Below are positions 4,341 to 7,138 of a DNA stretch of 7,138 nt, piece by piece (the first letter of the stretch is position 1; every line of letters begins with the position of its first letter). Made by a program: the position numbers and the translations under genes. The notes below the pieces were generated by a model. The model searched no databases, was not told the origin of the DNA, and was given only the letters and a program-made list of their open reading frames with translations. Location: assembly GCA_027039465.1 (NCBI GenBank), contig JALWEA010000562.1:1-7138 (forward strand), given 5' to 3'. The stretch comes from Calditrichia bacterium. GTDB taxonomy: Bacteria > Calditrichota > Calditrichia > Calditrichales > Calditrichaceae.

Positions 4341-6227
4341 TTATTCAAGATTTAATTTTAAAGCTAAACCCGATGGGTAAAAGATCGTATTGTTTACCAA
4401 ACGATATCTGGCGCCGCCAGCAAGCCGGGTACGGAGCCTTTCTTCTCCTGTAGTTAAATTGTAAACCACATAATAATATTTTTTCCAAATATCCATATAA
4501 CCACCTAAATATCCCGTTTTTGGATCAATGGTTGGATAACGAATGGAATGCCCGATAGGGATTTTTTTAATCACATTCCCTGTCGCGCAGCTATATATTG
4601 TTATGTCCGGCATATTGGTTGTGATATACGTTTCCCCGTCGGAGCCAAAGCAAAAATAGTCCGGAGAATTAATATTGTTCTTTGCAATGAATTGATCCCC
4701 GGAAACATCGTAAATGGTGTACGTTTGATCTGCTTGCATTAGGAGATATTTACCCAAATAGGAACGCGCCTTAATATATGGGCCATAACTATTGGCCGAT
4801 AATTTATTCACAATCCATGTACCGTTTTGATAATCATATTTGATAAATTTTTTAGGGGAACCATGTACCATAAAAAGAAGGGAGTGCGGCGCAACATGAA
4901 CAATGCTTTCCATGGTTGGATATTCATTGTCATTTAAAAATAACGAATCCATATAGAACGTTTTTTGAATGGAAAGATCCGTTGGATTTAGCTGAAAAAA
5001 TTTTCTTTTGTCGAAACGTGATAAAGGCGTAGTCACAAAAATTTCCGTACCGTCATCGTTCATAGCAACCGTACATTCTTTTTGGGAGAATGTTGCATCT
5101 GCTTGTAAGGTTATAGGATTTATTCGGTATAAACGCCCGTCAACCATGATGCCGTAAAAGTCAGCAGGATTAAAATACAGAGCATCGCTTGCAGGGCTAT
5201 AATGAATACGAACGAACCGCTTGGTTCGCTCGCCAATATAAGTGGATTTGATGTTGCTTCTTAATGTATAGTCTTGGTTCCGACTGACTGCAAGTACACG
5301 AAAGTAATAAAAACCTCCGAAGTAAATCGGGTTTCCCGTATAAGTGGTTTGCGAAGCAGATATTATTTCTGCGTATTTATTAAAGTCAAAAACTTCATTT
5401 AGACAGTATTCGATTTGATATGATACAAGATTTTGATAAAACGGACATTCATTCCATTTAAATTTGGGTTTATTATTTGTAATTTCGATGCTTTGCAGTT
5501 TAAGTTGATACGGATGAGCATATTCAAAATAGGGGCCATAAGCCCAGCTATCTCCGGCATGCAGATAAACCTGAAAATTTAACTTCTTATTGCCTCCCAA
5601 ATAATCTGGAAAATCGCAAAAAGTTTTTTCCCTATCAGTTATTTCTTGGATTTTCTTACCGTTGGCATAGATGATGTAATTCTGAAAGTTGAGATATGGA
5701 TATTTTTCCCACCGAATGCGTAATGTACCTTCTTCCGGCTGAACGGAAGTTATTTTTAACGGAATGGGATCATAGTTTAAGATTAATAGCGGGATTTTTT
5801 TAATTGCCATAAAAAATTCGCTATTCAGGGCTGAGGCCAAACTTCCTGATTCGGTTTTAAGTAAAATTTCGAAGGTTAAAAAATATAGTCCGTTTTCATA
5901 GTTTTTAGAATCAAAATAGAATGAACCTTCGTTCATAGCTTGATTTAGATATAGTTCTTTACCGTTTAATGAGACGCGCACAGCTGCAATTGGTCTGTTG
6001 GATTTAAAATGATAATGAATATTCTTTCTGCCCCAAATTTTCAGTGTATCGGTTTCCAGCGTAGAGTCTGTTACCCAAATATTAGAAGGATCCGGTGGGT
6101 TGGCGATCGCCTTCTCGCTAACACCCGTAGGGGTATATTTAAGCTTTTTGCAACCTTGATGAAGGAAAACACTTAGAAAAAAAATAATGAAAAAAGTCCG
6201 TACAATGGAATTAGGGTAAATTTTCAT
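4341..6227 (-). CDS. Large lipoprotein with Ig/FnIII-like modules and a beta-propeller-like C-terminus
   Basis: This is a 628-residue exported protein. The N-terminus is a signal peptide with Cys26 as the likely lipidated residue (FLHQGC, followed by KK); the lipobox is imperfect, with His at -3. Residues about 56-150 look like an Ig-type sandwich (SNRPIAAVRVSLNG; ENGLYFLTFE), a layout seen in domains that bind or present proteins. Residues about 155-235 and 243-325 resemble two FnIII-like modules (IRWEKYPYLNFQNYIIY; FKWNECPF, YYFRVLAVSRN). Residues about 335-628 contain repeated units of the kind xLYRINPxTL, FVTTP, FFQLNP, KFIKYDY, YTIYDVSG, ITIYSCATGNVIK and YVVYNLTTGEE, consistent with WD/YVTN-like propeller blades. 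No catalytic motif is visible. It is predicted to be anchored to the outer membrane and may bind protein or glycan. The coding region is A/T-rich (for example 25% GC at 4801-4860). No Shine-Dalgarno site precedes the ATG. Confidence 0.78.
   Translation of the reverse strand: MKIYPNSIVRTFFIIFFLSVFLHQGCKKLKYTPTGVSEKAIANPPDPSNIWVTDSTLETDTLKIWGRKNIHYHFKSNRPIAAVRVSLNGKELYLNQAMNEGSFYFDSKNYENGLYFLTFEILLKTESGSLASALNSEFFMAIKKIPLLILNYDPIPLKITSVQPEEGTLRIRWEKYPYLNFQNYIIYANGKKIQEITDREKTFCDFPDYLGGNKKLNFQVYLHAGDSWAYGPYFEYAHPYQLKLQSIEITNNKPKFKWNECPFYQNLVSYQIEYCLNEVFDFNKYAEIISASQTTYTGNPIYFGGFYYFRVLAVSRNQDYTLRSNIKSTYIGERTKRFVRIHYSPASDALYFNPADFYGIMVDGRLYRINPITLQADATFSQKECTVAMNDDGTEIFVTTPLSRFDKRKFFQLNPTDLSIQKTFYMDSLFLNDNEYPTMESIVHVAPHSLLFMVHGSPKKFIKYDYQNGTWIVNKLSANSYGPYIKARSYLGKYLLMQADQTYTIYDVSGDQFIAKNNINSPDYFCFGSDGETYITTNMPDITIYSCATGNVIKKIPIGHSIRYPTIDPKTGYLGGYMDIWKKYYYVVYNLTTGEERLRTRLAGGARYRLVNNTIFYPSGLALKLNLE
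5209..5232. repeat. Near-perfect inverted repeat inside the lipoprotein gene
   Basis: The arms 5209-5218 and 5223-5232 pair at 9 of 10 positions around a 4-base loop (GCTT on the plus strand). The single mismatch is 5212/5229. It falls in the codons for about residues 332-340 of the lipoprotein, at the boundary between the second FnIII-like module and the propeller-like part. Confidence 0.6.
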
Positions 6228-6243
6228 ACAAAATGATTAATTT

Positions 6244-6272
6244 ATTATAGGCAATTATAATTTAAAAGAAAC
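6244..6272 (-). promoter_or_regulatory. Possible promoter for the lipoprotein / barrel unit
   Basis: The 66-base gap after the reductase stop is A/T-rich. On the minus strand it contains a perfect TATAAT (6244-6249), 16 bases before the ATG at 6227. The region 16-18 bases further upstream (TTTCTT or GTTTCT) is a poor -35 element. A second TTATAAT lies just upstream (6254-6260). The call rests mainly on the -10 match in an A/T-rich gap and on the change in base composition between the two genes. Confidence 0.28.
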
Positions 6273-6293
6273 CGGTTAAATCGCAAATAAATA

Positions 6294-7138
6294 TTAATCG
6301 TAAAAATTGCGAATCCAGCGATGTTCATCCAGCTTTTTAATTAAGCCGGGAGACAACGGGCCTTTTTCCACTGCCTGAATATTTGAAAGAAGATGTTCCA
6401 CTCTGCGCACGCCAGGGATGACCGTGGTAACCGCTTCAAATGAAATCGTAAAGCGCAACGCCGCTTCTGCCAATGAATCGGTTTCATCCTTAACTACTTC
6501 GCGGATTTTTTGCACCCGTTCCCAAACCTGCTGTTTGCGGTCGCCGCGAAAGTAACGGTTGCGGAAATCTTTTTTGGGAAAGGTCGTTTCCGGTGTTACG
6601 CTGCCGGTTAATGCGCCTTCGTCGTACGGTACGCGGGCAATAACACTGATTTGATTTTCCAGACAAAACGGAAAAAGCTCATCAGCGGGCGACTGGTCGA
6701 AAATATTAAAAATGACCTGAAAGGAATCAATCAGCCCGGTTTTACCCGCTTCTATACCGTTGGCCGGTTGGTGATCGTTCATGGATATGCCGAAAAAGCG
6801 TACCTTGCCGTCTTTCTTTAAACGGTAAATGGCTTCTTTCCATTCGTCTTGATCCGCCCATTTGTCGTTCCAAACGTGGAACTGTTGCAGGTCGATGTAA
6901 TCGCGCTTTAAATTACGCAGACTTTTTTCGGTGGTTTGAATAATGTAATCCATTGGGAATGATTCTTCCAAAGTGGAATCGTCCCTAGCCGGCCATTCGA
7001 ATTTTTTGGAAGGGATTTTGGTGGTAATAAACAGTTGCTTTCCGCTTTCTTTCTCCACTTCGCCCAACAGGCGCTCGCTGTGGCCCATGCCGTAAACCAA
7101 AGCCGAGTCAAAGAAATTGATGCCCGCGTTAATGGCCT
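6294..7138 (-). CDS. Aldo/keto reductase, N-terminus cut by the window edge
   Basis: This is an NAD(P)H-dependent oxidoreductase of the aldo/keto reductase superfamily (TIM barrel, cytosolic). The reading frame stays open to the right edge, and 280 residues are visible; about 40 N-terminal residues are missing compared with the usual 315-330. The visible fragment opens AINAGINFFDSALVYG. All four catalytic residues are present: Asp10 and Tyr15 (FFDSALVYG), Lys40 (FITTKIP) and His87 (DLQQFHVWND). The cofactor-side motif IPGVRR and the downstream Asn (LLSNIQ) near the C-terminus, and the ending HRWIRNFY, are typical of bacterial members. A TTG at 7100 is not the start, because the preceding codons encode the conserved Asp region. 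Such enzymes reduce aldehydes, ketones or sugars; the substrate cannot be read from the sequence. The lipoprotein gene follows after 66 bases, so a functional link with it is doubtful. Confidence 0.93.
   Translation of the reverse strand, partial: AINAGINFFDSALVYGMGHSERLLGEVEKESGKQLFITTKIPSKKFEWPARDDSTLEESFPMDYIIQTTEKSLRNLKRDYIDLQQFHVWNDKWADQDEWKEAIYRLKKDGKVRFFGISMNDHQPANGIEAGKTGLIDSFQVIFNIFDQSPADELFPFCLENQISVIARVPYDEGALTGSVTPETTFPKKDFRNRYFRGDRKQQVWERVQKIREVVKDETDSLAEAALRFTISFEAVTTVIPGVRRVEHLLSNIQAVEKGPLSPGLIKKLDEHRWIRNFYD

Overview
This window looks like a chromosomal segment of a Gram-negative bacterium. The support is a lipoprotein with a Sec/signal-peptidase-II type N-terminus, a putative outer-membrane beta-barrel with a signal peptide, and short intergenic gaps. 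Two of the starts (38 and 6227) have A/T-rich upstream sequence with no Shine-Dalgarno match, while others have clear GGAGG or GAAGGA sites. The style (GAF sensors, FnIII/propeller lipoproteins, moderate GC) fits the FCB side of the tree, for example Calditrichota or relatives. That placement is inference; no rRNA or other taxonomic marker is present.

Layout. Plus strand, 38-1481: a membrane-anchored protein with one clear and one probable GAF domain overlaps by 8 bases a 63-residue protein with four cysteines in a zinc-ribbon-like arrangement. This two-gene unit ends in a strong intrinsic terminator at 1511-1539. Everything to the right is on the minus strand and converges on that terminator. 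Read in the direction of transcription, from right to left, these are: an aldo/keto reductase cut by the right edge (6294-7138); a 628-residue lipoprotein with Ig/FnIII-like modules and a beta-propeller-like C-terminus (4341-6227); a putative outer-membrane beta-barrel protein 14 bases after it (3577-4326); a 12-helix major facilitator transporter that strongly resembles animal MFSD1 (2098-3417); and a YfcE-type metallophosphoesterase starting one base after the transporter stop codon (1629-2096).

How the genes may work together. Three tight pairs are visible: GAF protein with Cys-protein, transporter with phosphoesterase, and lipoprotein with barrel. The last pair is much more A/T-rich than its neighbours and looks like a separate cell-surface module. 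The most interesting points are the bacterial MFSD1 homologue, which keeps the Glu/Arg pair (E126/R157) at the spacing I recall for the dipeptide-binding residues of mammalian MFSD1 but carries an extra segment of about 20 residues between helices 7 and 8; the GAF/Cys-protein pair, which has no recognisable output domain; and the unassigned surface lipoprotein/barrel pair. I found no tRNA, rRNA, CRISPR array, insertion sequence or prophage gene.
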